From positions 1 to 48,299 of the forward strand of contig CAYVAM010000007.1 of assembly GCA_964449275.1 (NCBI GenBank): a stretch of 48,299 nucleotides of DNA, written 5' to 3'. Made by a program: the position numbers and the translations under genes. The stretch is from JAUVZF01 sp964449275 (GTDB lineage: Bacteria; Planctomycetota; Phycisphaerae; FEN-1346). The notes under the pieces are model-generated. The model was not told where the DNA came from. It was given only the letters and a program-made list of their open reading frames with translations, and made no database searches. Positions 26,372 to 33,013 of the stretch are shown here, one piece after another. Numbering within the stretch: the stretch's first letter is position 1; the number at the start of each line of letters is the position of its first letter.

Positions 26372-27436
26372 CTAAACACGCGCCGCTCCCCGAGAAGGGT
26401 TACGGGCATCTGCCGGTTCGAGCCGTGGAATCAGGCGTTGGCGAAGGACATCTGGCGGCACCCGCGCCCGGACGCCCTCGGTCAGCGTAATCAGGTTCGC
26501 GAGTTCTATCCGCCGGATGGCGGCATACGCCACGACCGCTCCCATGCCCATGTGGCTGCGGCGGAAGGTCCGGTTGGCGAGGCGGTAGTAGCGGTTCCAG
26601 GCGAGGATCTCGAAGGTGGCGGCATCGGGCTCGGCCTGTTCAGGCATCGTGTCGATAGCCGCGCCGACGGCCATGGAGGCGGCCTCGGCCAGGCTCTCGG
26701 CCTGGAGCATCTGGCGGAACTGCTGCCGCCTGATCCGCGTGCCCGACACGTGGAACGGCTGCAGCGCCTCGGGCGACAGGTCGTATGAGAACCGCCCGCG
26801 AGCCACCAGCGCCAGGTGAAACGTGTCGGCTTCCTGGCAAGCGATTCCCAAAACATCGTCGCGATGGGCCCGCGGCAGGGCGCGGGCACGGACGAGCAGT
26901 TCGGTCAGGTACCCGTAATCCAGCCCGGCCTCCGGGAAGAACGGTCGCGGCCGCTTATTGTACGGTTCGACGGCCCGTTTGAGACCCGCTCGCAGCGGTT
27001 CCGGATCGAGGACCGCCGTGAACGCCTCAATCGTGCCCGCGGTGGCGAGGACCTCCAGGTTCAGCGCGAGGTCCTCCGGCAGGGGAATGAGGTGCGGCTG
27101 AAGTTCCTTCAGCGCCCTCCCGCTCGCAAAGCCTCTCACGAGGACCTTCACGTTCTCCATCCGAAAACGCATCCGGAGCCAGTCGAGAAACCGGCCCGAC
27201 GAGCCGCCAATCTTCGACCCAATGGTCGAGATCTCCTCGACCTGGTCGAGCACCAGGACACGCTGCAAGTGCACGGCGGTCAGGAATCGGCTCTCCGGAA
27301 AGAGGGCCCGCGCGAGTTCCGGAAGGGTTCGGATGCGGCAGAGAGCATCGAGCCGCTCGGCCTCGGCCAGACGGCTGCGCCTGCCGTGGATGTTGGCGGC
27401 AAGAAAATCCAGGTCGGTTGCAGTTCGAAACGTCAT
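26372..27436 (-). CDS. atpC: V/A-type ATPase subunit C (d-type, rotor socket)
   Basis: 354 residues, normal for the V-type C/d subunit that links the central stalk to the proteolipid ring. The sequence is mostly helical with conserved WLRMRFRMENVKVLVRGFAS, LPRAHRDDVLGIACQEADTF and a C-terminal helix rich in Arg and Leu. ATG 27436 is preceded by GAGGA at a slightly long distance. The upstream gap of 134 bases to the atpH stop holds two hairpins. Confidence 0.9.
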   Translation of the reverse strand: MTFRTATDLDFLAANIHGRRSRLAEAERLDALCRIRTLPELARALFPESRFLTAVHLQRVLVLDQVEEISTIGSKIGGSSGRFLDWLRMRFRMENVKVLVRGFASGRALKELQPHLIPLPEDLALNLEVLATAGTIEAFTAVLDPEPLRAGLKRAVEPYNKRPRPFFPEAGLDYGYLTELLVRARALPRAHRDDVLGIACQEADTFHLALVARGRFSYDLSPEALQPFHVSGTRIRRQQFRQMLQAESLAEAASMAVGAAIDTMPEQAEPDAATFEILAWNRYYRLANRTFRRSHMGMGAVVAYAAIRRIELANLITLTEGVRARVPPDVLRQRLIPRLEPADARNPSRGAARV

Positions 27437-27482
27437 GTGTGTCGGCCGTCCTCGGGCTGCCTAACGGTCTGACATGAGTCTT

Positions 27483-27510
27483 GCGCGGTGGTTCTCCGCA
27501 ACCACCGCGC
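27483..27510. repeat. GCGCGGTGG hairpin repeat inside the V-ATPase operon
   Basis: GCGCGGTGGTT (27483-27493) pairs with AACCACCGCGC (27500-27510). Together with the next hairpin it fills the only large gap in the operon and could reduce read-through from atpH to atpC. Confidence 0.65.
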
Positions 27511-27526
27511 TTTCGACGCACCTGTC

Positions 27527-27551
27527 GCGGCGGGTGCTCCAGACCCGCCGC
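27527..27551. repeat. GCGGCGGGT hairpin repeat inside the V-ATPase operon
   Basis: GCGGCGGGT (27527-27535) and ACCCGCCGC (27543-27551) around GCTCCAG. Same family as 7231-7258. No T-tract follows. Confidence 0.65.
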
Positions 27552-27570
27552 GCAAAGCGGCGTAGTCGTA

Positions 27571-27885
27571 TCAGGTTTCTCCGCACACGCACCGGACGAC
27601 CCCCCCGACGGCACGGGTGCGCAGTTGCTCGTCCAACTGAAGTCCGGCCTCGACGGTTTCGGCGGCGCGGGCGAGGGCCTCCTGCCGCTGGCTCTCGGAC
27701 CGGCGAGACGCCTCTTCGAGGATTCGATCGGCTTCGGCCCGCGTGTCGGCCCGGCCCTTCTGGACGAGTTGCTGGGCTTGGCGTCGCGCCTCGGCGCGGA
27801 TGCGTTCGGCCTGGGCTTCAGCCTTGGCGACGATGCGTTTGGCCTCGGTCTCGGCCTCGAGCATTTTCTGGATCACGTCACGCAT
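27571..27885 (-). CDS. atpH: V/A-type ATPase subunit H (stalk coiled coil)
   Basis: 104 residues from the ATG at 27885 with GGAGGT upstream. The body is one long coiled coil (EAETEAKRIVAKAEAQAERI, then RADTRAEADRILEEASRR and SQRQEALARAAETVEAG), fitting the small peripheral-stalk partner of subunit E. The C-terminal ten residues contain VRCVCGE, unusual for this subunit. The gene starts 19 bases after the stop of the EIIA-like gene. Assignment relies on length, coiled-coil character and position at the front of the operon. Confidence 0.75.
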   Translation of the reverse strand: MRDVIQKMLEAETEAKRIVAKAEAQAERIRAEARRQAQQLVQKGRADTRAEADRILEEASRRSESQRQEALARAAETVEAGLQLDEQLRTRAVGGVVRCVCGET

Positions 27886-27904
27886 CGCGGACCTCCGGCG
27901 TCGG

Positions 27905-28357
27905 CTATTCCTCGGCGTCCAGGATATCGAGCGCCTCGGCAACCGTCTTGGCCTCGGTCAGTTTGCGGTAGAAGCCGGGCGTCTGGACGAGGCGAGCGAT
28001 CTCGGCCAGGGCCCGGATGTGCGGCCCGGGATCATCCACGCGGGCCAGAAGCAGAAACACGACGTGAACCGGGTCGCCGTCGACGGCATCAAACTCGAGA
28101 CCGTCGGCCGACGTGCCCATCGCCGCCGTCAGAGTCGATATCGAGGAATGTTTGCCGTGCGGGATCGCCACGCCCTGGCCGATGCCGGTGGTGCCCTGTG
28201 CCTCGCGCTGGCGGATCGCTTCCAGCGCGCCGGCCTGGTCGGGGATGCGATCCGCCCGGACCAGCAGGTCGATCATCTCCTCGAAGCATTCTTCCTTGTC
28301 GAGGCTCTCCAGGCCGACCTTCACGGCGGACTCATCAATCAGATCACGCAATCTCAT
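27905..28357 (-). CDS. Fructose/nitrogen-type PTS EIIA domain protein
   Basis: 150 residues, one complete PTS EIIA-2 domain: MRLRDLIDESAVKVGLESLD, AIRQREAQGTTGIGQGVAIP and the phosphorylated histidine His67 in AIPHGKHS. It would receive phosphate from HPr or NPr. A standalone domain like this is often regulatory (PtsN/EIIA-Ntr) rather than a sugar porter. It is the first gene of the V-ATPase operon, 19 bases ahead of atpH, so phosphorylation-linked control of the ATPase or potassium/energy status is an attractive guess, not shown by the sequence. The start ATG follows GGAGGAG. Confidence 0.88.
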   Translation of the reverse strand: MRLRDLIDESAVKVGLESLDKEECFEEMIDLLVRADRIPDQAGALEAIRQREAQGTTGIGQGVAIPHGKHSSISTLTAAMGTSADGLEFDAVDGDPVHVVFLLLARVDDPGPHIRALAEIARLVQTPGFYRKLTEAKTVAEALDILDAEE

Positions 28358-28450
28358 CAGCGTACTCCTCCGTCACAGCCGCAACGGCGGACGCCTCGCC
28401 ATGCGCCCTACTGCCAATCGGTATGGTGCGCCTGCCCCAAAAGATTGCGT

Positions 28451-28479
28451 ATAATGGGCGCGGCGGCAACCTTTTTCAA
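28451..28479 (-). promoter_or_regulatory. Candidate promoter of the EIIA/V-ATPase operon
   Basis: Minus-strand TTGAAA (28479-28474), a 17-base spacer and CATTAT (28456-28451). The transcript start near 28444 would give a leader of about 85 bases. The -10 overlaps a plus-strand TATAAT (28450-28455), so the site could fire both ways. Confidence 0.45.
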
Positions 28480-28509
28480 GAAGTTCTTTCGCCCATCTCG
28501 CGGGGGCGG

Positions 28510-28515
28510 TATACT
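28510..28515 (+). promoter_or_regulatory. -10 box for the small zinc-ribbon gene
   Basis: TATACT lies 36 bases upstream of the ATG at 28551; the -35 (TTCTTT at 28484-28489) is poor. Confidence 0.35.
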
Positions 28516-28550
28516 CGGTTAAAGCATTTCCGTTGGTTGGAGGGGGCCGG

Positions 28551-28748
28551 ATGCAAAAGCACTTCAACATTCTCGTCCCCCTGGCGTGTCCCCACTGCCG
28601 TACGGAACTTCTCCTGACGCTCGACCAGGTTCACGAGGAGAGGTCGATCCGCTGCGCGCTGTGCGGCACGACGATCGTCCTTCGACCGGAGGATCTGCCG
28701 GCGCCGGCGCACCACACGCCGGAGCCGAGCAAGTTCCTCCAAACCTGA
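28551..28748 (+). CDS. Small zinc-ribbon protein
   Basis: 65 residues from the ATG at 28551 with GGAGGGGG seven bases upstream. Two CxxC pairs (ACPHCRTELLL and IRCALCGTTIVL) make a minimal zinc ribbon. The rest is a short acidic/proline tail. It lies between two minus-strand operons. It could be a nucleic-acid-binding or partner-binding adapter; no function is known to me. Confidence 0.65.
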   Translation: MQKHFNILVPLACPHCRTELLLTLDQVHEERSIRCALCGTTIVLRPEDLPAPAHHTPEPSKFLQT

Positions 28749-28865
28749 GGCGACGGCCGCACGCTGGGGATGTAGGCGGCGCGGGGACGGCTCGGTGCCG
28801 CCCTGAGTACCCCGCCGCTTCCGCAGCGGGCTCGATGCGGCGGCGGGCTTGCGCCCCTGCGGCGC

Positions 28866-30332
28866 TCATCCCTTGACCACCCCCAGCGGGCGCAGGCGGC
28901 ACACGCGACGCGCCAGGCCCGCCCGCTCAACCACATCCACCACGTTCGCCACGTCCTTGTAGGCGCCGGAGTATTCCTCCGCCAGTCCTTTCCAGGAGCG
29001 GCTCATCGCGATGATGCCCTTGGCGGCGAGGTCCTGCCGGACCTGTTCGCCGCGCACCGTCCGCCGGGCCTGCGTGCGCGACATCGCACGCCCCGCCCCG
29101 TGACAGACGGAGCCGAACGTCTCGTCCATCGCCGCCGGCAAACCCACCAGCAGGAACGAGTAGCGGCCCATGTCGCCGGGGATGAGGACGGGCTGGCCCA
29201 CGTCGCGATACGCTTCGGGCACCTCCGGATGACCTGCCGGGAACGCCCGCGTCGCACCCTTCCGATGGACGCACAGTTCGCGCCGGCGACCGTCCACCGT
29301 ATGCGTCTCGATCTTCGCAATGTTGTGCGCCACGTCGTAGACGAGGCGCAGGCCCAGCCGCTCGGGGGGCTTGCCGAACACGCGGCTGACGGCCTCGCGC
29401 ACGAGGACCATCACGGCCTGCCGGTTGGCCCAGGCGTAGTTGGCGGCGGCTCGCATGGCCCCCAGGTACAGGCGGCCTTCGTCGCTCTCGACCGGTGCGC
29501 AGCACAGTTGCTGGTCGGGCAGGTCGAACCCGTACTTGCGGGCAGCGCCGCGCATCGTCTTCAGAAAATCGTCGCAGACCTGGTGGCCGAACCCGCGGCT
29601 GCCGCAGTGAATCATGAACGTGATCCCGCCCTCGGCCACGCCGAACGCTTCGGCCGTCTTCGGGTCGAACACCTTGTCCACGACCTGGACCTCGAGGAAA
29701 TGGTTCCCCGCGCCCAGCGAGCCAACCTGCTTCTTGCCGCGCTCCAGCGCCCGCTTCGAGACAGCGTCGGGGTCGGCCCCGTCAAGGCAGCCGCGAGCCT
29801 CGGTGTGCTCCAGGTCCTCGTCCCATCCCCCGCCGCGCCGGACCACGTACGCGGCGCCTTCGCGCAGGAGTTTCCGTATCTCCGGGGGGGCAAACGCCTT
29901 GCGACCGCCCACGCCCACGCCGCACGGCACCGTCTGGAAGATCGTGGTCACGATCTGCTCGATGCGCGGCGCTACGTCGTCGAGCGTCAGGTCGGAGCGG
30001 ACCATGCGGACGCCGCAATTGATGTCGTACCCGACGCCGCCGGGCGAGATGACGCCGCCTTCGGCCGGGTCGGTGGCCGCCACGCCCCCGATGGGGAACC
30101 CATATCCCCAGTGGATGTCCGGCATGGCCAGACTGGCCTTCTGGATGCCGGGCAGCGTGGCGACGTTGGCGACCTGCTCCGGTGCGTTGTCGGCCCGGAT
30201 CTTCTCGATCAGGTGCTCGTCGGCGTAGATGAGGCCATCGACCCGCATGTCCGGCCTGTGCGATTTCGGGATGCGGTAGCGGCACTCGCCGGCCGCCTCC
30301 AGCGGGCCCTGGTACGCCTTACCCGGATTCAT
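28866..30332 (-). CDS. rtcB: RNA-splicing ligase RtcB
   Basis: 488 residues, typical length. RtcB joins 2',3'-cyclic phosphate (or 3'-phosphate) ends to 5'-OH ends in RNA using GTP and manganese. Metal ligands include Asp103 and Cys106 in GGVGYDINCGVRM, and the guanylylated histidine is His411 in VCHGAGRAMSR. Other family parts are MPDIHWGYGFPIGGVAATD, GSLGAGNHFLEVQ, IHCGSRGFGHQVC and VYDVAHNIAKIE. The ATG follows GGGAGG and overlaps the HPP gene by 14 bases. With archease two genes upstream it makes a complete RNA-repair unit. Confidence 0.97.
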   Translation of the reverse strand: MNPGKAYQGPLEAAGECRYRIPKSHRPDMRVDGLIYADEHLIEKIRADNAPEQVANVATLPGIQKASLAMPDIHWGYGFPIGGVAATDPAEGGVISPGGVGYDINCGVRMVRSDLTLDDVAPRIEQIVTTIFQTVPCGVGVGGRKAFAPPEIRKLLREGAAYVVRRGGGWDEDLEHTEARGCLDGADPDAVSKRALERGKKQVGSLGAGNHFLEVQVVDKVFDPKTAEAFGVAEGGITFMIHCGSRGFGHQVCDDFLKTMRGAARKYGFDLPDQQLCCAPVESDEGRLYLGAMRAAANYAWANRQAVMVLVREAVSRVFGKPPERLGLRLVYDVAHNIAKIETHTVDGRRRELCVHRKGATRAFPAGHPEVPEAYRDVGQPVLIPGDMGRYSFLLVGLPAAMDETFGSVCHGAGRAMSRTQARRTVRGEQVRQDLAAKGIIAMSRSWKGLAEEYSGAYKDVANVVDVVERAGLARRVCRLRPLGVVKG

Positions 30333-30858
30333 CCTTGGCCTCCCGTTCCGGCACGTTGATGAGGTTGATGAGGATCGGTTTCATGCCCAGCCGCGCCACT
30401 GACAGGGCCACGATGCCCACGATGGGGACGACAAGGGCCAGCGTGTTCCACTCGGCCAGGACGACGCCGAGGGCGAGCCCCGCGGCCGGCGGGTGCTCGG
30501 TGTCGGTGATCACCATCAGGAAAATGGCCAGGCCGACGGCAGTCGCTCCGAACACCACGTCGCCGCGGACCGTCCACTCGCCGACGGTCGGGTTACCCAC
30601 GGCCTTGCCGACGGCACTCATCGCGATGCCGGCGGCCATCCCGCACACGTACCCGCCGACCAGGTACCGCGGCCGGGAGACGTTGGCGTGCGGCATGGTG
30701 AAGGCGATGAAGGAACTGGCGCCCAGTGAGGCGATGATGACCGCCTGGGTAATCACGTCGAGCACCATCAGAATGACCAGGATGGCCCCAGTGGCCAGCG
30801 CGCACTGAAAGAGGTACCGCCCGACGTGCTTGTGGAACTTGCGGTCGAAGATGCGCAT
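30319..30858 (-). CDS. HPP-family integral membrane protein
   Basis: 179 residues from the ATG at 30858, with GGGGAG upstream. The sequence has about four or five transmembrane helices (FQCALATGAILVILMVLDVI, AVIIASLGASSFIAF, GGYVCGMAAGIAMSAVG, VVFGATAVGLAIFLMVI, LALVVPIVGIVALSVARLG). The hallmark LGASSFIAFTMPHANVSRPR and DTEHPPAAGLALG identify the HPP family, which includes nitrite transporters of plastids and bacteria of largely unknown substrate. It lies between archease and rtcB and overlaps rtcB, so all three are one transcript. An RNA-repair role for a membrane protein is not known. Confidence 0.9.
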   Translation of the reverse strand: MRIFDRKFHKHVGRYLFQCALATGAILVILMVLDVITQAVIIASLGASSFIAFTMPHANVSRPRYLVGGYVCGMAAGIAMSAVGKAVGNPTVGEWTVRGDVVFGATAVGLAIFLMVITDTEHPPAAGLALGVVLAEWNTLALVVPIVGIVALSVARLGMKPILINLINVPEREAKDESG

Positions 30859-30937
30859 GTGCTCTCGGCTCCCCGTGGCCCCTCTTTTTCCACATGTGCC
30901 ATAGCGGGTGCGCCGCTTCAACCGTCGCCCCGCCCGC

Positions 30938-31372
30938 CTACACATCGAGAATGAACCGCGCCGACCAGGAGCCGTCCGGCTCCTCGTGCACCTGGAGGTC
31001 GTGGTACGTCACGGCCTTGATGTCGAGCCGCGTGCGGTGGCGATCGGGATCGAAGCGGCCGAAACCGACGCTCGCGCGTACCTCGCCCGGGCCGCACACC
31101 TCCAGGTCGAATGTCAGCGGCACGAGTCCGCCCGTCTCGAACCGGTACAACAGTTCCTGGAGCCAGACGACCAGGAGTTCCCCCGCGTCATCTTCAAACC
31201 CTTCCATCGGGACCGCGCGCACCTGCTCGATGGCCTCCACCTCATCGGGCAGGTCTTCGAGCATCTGCTCGAACGCGGCGCGGGCCGCCGTCTCCAAGAG
31301 GTCCGCCAGGTCGCGGCCGCGCACCTCCAGGCCGATGTCGGCCGTGTGGTCGAAAACGTCGAACGTGCCCAT
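30938..31372 (-). CDS. Archease, RtcB activating protein
   Basis: 144 residues from ATG 31372; a GTG three codons upstream at 31381 is also possible. The family opening GTFDVFDHTADIGLEVRG is clear, as are AFEQMLEDLPDEVEA, ELLVVWLQELLYRFETGGL and the ending IKAVTYHDLQVHEE with WSARFILDV. Archease raises RtcB turnover by helping guanylylation. It is the first gene of the archease-HPP-rtcB operon, 79 bases ahead of the HPP gene. Confidence 0.93.
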   Translation of the reverse strand: MGTFDVFDHTADIGLEVRGRDLADLLETAARAAFEQMLEDLPDEVEAIEQVRAVPMEGFEDDAGELLVVWLQELLYRFETGGLVPLTFDLEVCGPGEVRASVGFGRFDPDRHRTRLDIKAVTYHDLQVHEEPDGSWSARFILDV

Positions 31373-31712
31373 GGCGCCCACCCCCGGAGAGACTGCTCAT
31401 AGTATACCGATTGTACCGATCTCCCTGGCGGGAAAAGGGCTTTCCGACAGGGAAAACGATTGTGGCCGGTCCAGGGCAACCGGCGAGGTCCGCCGTGCGG
31501 GGGCTCGATGCGGGTTCAGGTGAGTTCTGTCCACTTGCCGCGCGGCGGGTCTCCCGGCCCGCTTCCATGCTGTCATCCTGGGCGAGTCCCGATGCCTCGG
31601 GACGAGTCGAACGGGTTTTGCCGTTGTCGTGGCCGTTCGTTCCGCATTCCGCGTTCCGCATTCCGCGTTCGATTGGGTCTCGCCGCCCGCTTGGATTCGT
31701 CCTGCTCCATAA

Positions 31713-31942
31713 GACTTACGTCAAATTGCCGCTCGCCGGGACCCCCGAAAACGGGCTTTTTGAAGTCTAAATCTTCGTTTTTGGGCCGCCAGGGGCGATT
31801 GGGCCGTTTTTTGTTAAGATAGGTAAGGCAAAACTTTCGCCGTTTTCGTCCTTTTTCGTCCTTTTTCGTCGTTTTTCGTCCTTTTTGCTCCTTTTTGATC
31901 GCTTTTTGAGGCGTTTTGAGGCGGGCAAAATTGATGTAAGTC
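31713..31942. mobile_element. 230-bp MITE-like element with imperfect terminal inverted repeats
   Basis: The left end GACTTACGTCAAATTGCC and the inverted right end GACTTACATCAATTTTGCC align over about 19 bases with two or three differences. The interior (31835-31915) is a T-rich track of about 10-base units (CGTCCTTTTT). No transposase or convincing gene is inside; the minus-strand open frame is lysine-rich low complexity produced by the T-track. Confidence 0.5.
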
Positions 31943-31992
31943 ACCCCTGCCAAAATGGCAGGCCGACCCGACGGCCACAAAGGCGCGAAAAA

Positions 31993-32010
31993 TTGTTAGA
32001 GTTCTAACAA
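31993..32010. promoter_or_regulatory. 18-bp palindrome TTGTTAGA-GT-TCTAACAA, copy 1
   Basis: Two 8-base arms around GT; an identical copy starts exactly 40 bases later. The pattern suits two dimers of a regulator on nearly the same face of the helix, but the nearest gene starts are far off (archease 620 bases, adenosyltransferase over 800). Confidence 0.45.
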
Positions 32011-32032
32011 AATCGAGGGTGGGGTCCGGATT

Positions 32033-32050
32033 TTGTTAGAGTTCTAACAA
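32033..32050. promoter_or_regulatory. 18-bp palindrome TTGTTAGA-GT-TCTAACAA, copy 2
   Basis: Identical to the copy at 31993-32010, including the flanking AAAAT on the right. Confidence 0.45.
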
Positions 32051-32076
32051 AATGGCCGAAACCGGCAACGGCTTTG

Positions 32077-32125
32077 AACGCAGAGGACGCAGAGAACGCA
32101 GAGAACGCAGAGAACGCAGAGAACA
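32077..32125 (+). repeat. Short tandem repeat of AACGCAGAGA-like units
   Basis: About five units of ten bases (AACGCAGAGG, then ACGCAGAGA). It is followed by unique sequence. Such CGCAGAG tracks are known low-complexity repeats in bacterial genomes and show no spacer structure. Confidence 0.7.
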
Positions 32126-32161
32126 GCCTGAATCCGGGTAACGGCAAACGGCAACGGCCCT

Positions 32162-32188
32162 TTTAGCCGCGACCCGAAGGGGAGCGCG
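32162..32188 (+). repeat. 27-base TTTAGCCGCGACCC repeat, intergenic copy
   Basis: One mismatch from the minus-strand copy at 19700-19726 that carries the atpB stop codon. Here no gene ends at the TAG. Confidence 0.6.
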
Positions 32189-32313
32189 TGCCTTGCGGAT
32201 TTCGGATTCAACGGTCAACGGCAACGGCTTTGAACGAACAGGCATAAACTGTGTTCGCGGTGGGTACTCCCGACCCGCCGCGCATCAACCGCAAAAAACT
32301 TACCTGACCACGC

Positions 32314-32841
32314 TTAGAGTTCGATGCCTTCTTGCGCGCCGCCGCCGCCCTCGTACGGATGCTTGACGCTGTGCATCTCGGTTACCAGGTCGGCTCCGTC
32401 CGTCAGGCTCTGCCACGCGCCGCGGCCGGTCAGAACGAGGTGCACCTCGGCCGGACGGTCCGCCAGGAGCGACTCGACCTCGTCACGGCGCAGGAGATTC
32501 AGCCCGACGGCCGTGATCACTTCGTCAGCCACAACCATCGCGTACCGCCCCCCGCCCAGACATGCCCGTGTGAAGTCAAGGGCCTCGCGTGCGGCCAGAA
32601 GGTCGTCGGGTCCTGGCTCGGCCGACACCCAGCCGCGCCCCATTCGGAAGATTTCCAGTTCCGGCGCCAGCCGTTTGGCCGCCTCGTGTTCGCCCACGGC
32701 AGCCGCCTTGATGAACTGGACGAACGCCACCCGCATCCCATGCCCGACGGCCCGCATCGCCGTGCCGAGGGCTGCGGTCGTCTTTCCCTTGCCGTCGCCC
32801 GTGTTGACGACCACGAGACCCTTCGCCGGTTCTGAACCCAT
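32314..32841 (-). CDS. cobO: Corrinoid adenosyltransferase (CobO/BtuR type)
   Basis: 175 residues from the ATG at 32841, chosen because GGGGG stands seven bases upstream; ATGs at 32856 and 32871 are alternatives. It transfers the adenosyl group of ATP to cob(I)alamin-type corrinoids. Signatures are the unusual P-loop NTGDGKGKTTAALGTAMRA, VAFVQFIKAAAVGEHEAAK, the Asp/Glu pair in YAMVVADEVITAVGLNLL and VHLVLTGRGAW. The ending TEMHSVKHPYEGGGGAQEGI matches the family's conserved MxxxKHPY. It is divergent from tex. Confidence 0.95.
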   Translation of the reverse strand: MGSEPAKGLVVVNTGDGKGKTTAALGTAMRAVGHGMRVAFVQFIKAAAVGEHEAAKRLAPELEIFRMGRGWVSAEPGPDDLLAAREALDFTRACLGGGRYAMVVADEVITAVGLNLLRRDEVESLLADRPAEVHLVLTGRGAWQSLTDGADLVTEMHSVKHPYEGGGGAQEGIEL

Positions 32842-32931
32842 TGCGTTCGCCCCCATTAGCGTGCCCGCCATTGTAGGCCGCCGCCACAGCCGTCGCAAGC
32901 GGGCCTTGTCGCCGCCGGCGCGGAAAACCCT

Positions 32932-32959
32932 TTGGCATTGCCGGCGCGGAGTGTATACT
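32932..32959 (+). promoter_or_regulatory. Promoter of tex
   Basis: TTGGCA (32932-32937), a 16-base spacer and TATACT (32954-32959). The transcript start near 32966 gives a leader of about 48 bases and excludes the upstream open frame as coding. Confidence 0.6.
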
Positions 32960-33013
32960 CACTCAAACGTTTCCTGGGCGCACGTTGCCCACTGCAAAAA
33001 GGTTGTACCGGCC

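Larger units (their letters stand above)
31382..32313. other. Repeat-rich 0.9 kb without genes
   Basis: Between the archease start and the corrinoid adenosyltransferase stop I see no gene. It contains two possible -10 boxes for the archease operon (TATACT at 31406-31401 and TACAAT at 31415-31410, both minus), a 230-bp inverted-repeat-bounded element, two 18-bp palindromes, a 10-bp tandem repeat, a second copy of the 27-base repeat and a duplicated 17-base sequence (near 32065 and 32220). Confidence 0.65.

Noticed and set aside
31573..31980. A 135-residue minus-strand open frame rich in lysine
   Set aside because: Its lysine content comes directly from the T-rich track of the 230-bp element, there is no ribosome site, and it crosses both element ends.
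32077..32125. Tandem 10-base units that look a bit like CRISPR repeats
   Set aside because: Units are contiguous with no spacers, too short, and no cas genes are present. It is simple low-complexity sequence.
32324..33013. Upstream extension of the tex frame
   Set aside because: It would pass through the divergent adenosyltransferase gene and the promoter at 32932-32959.
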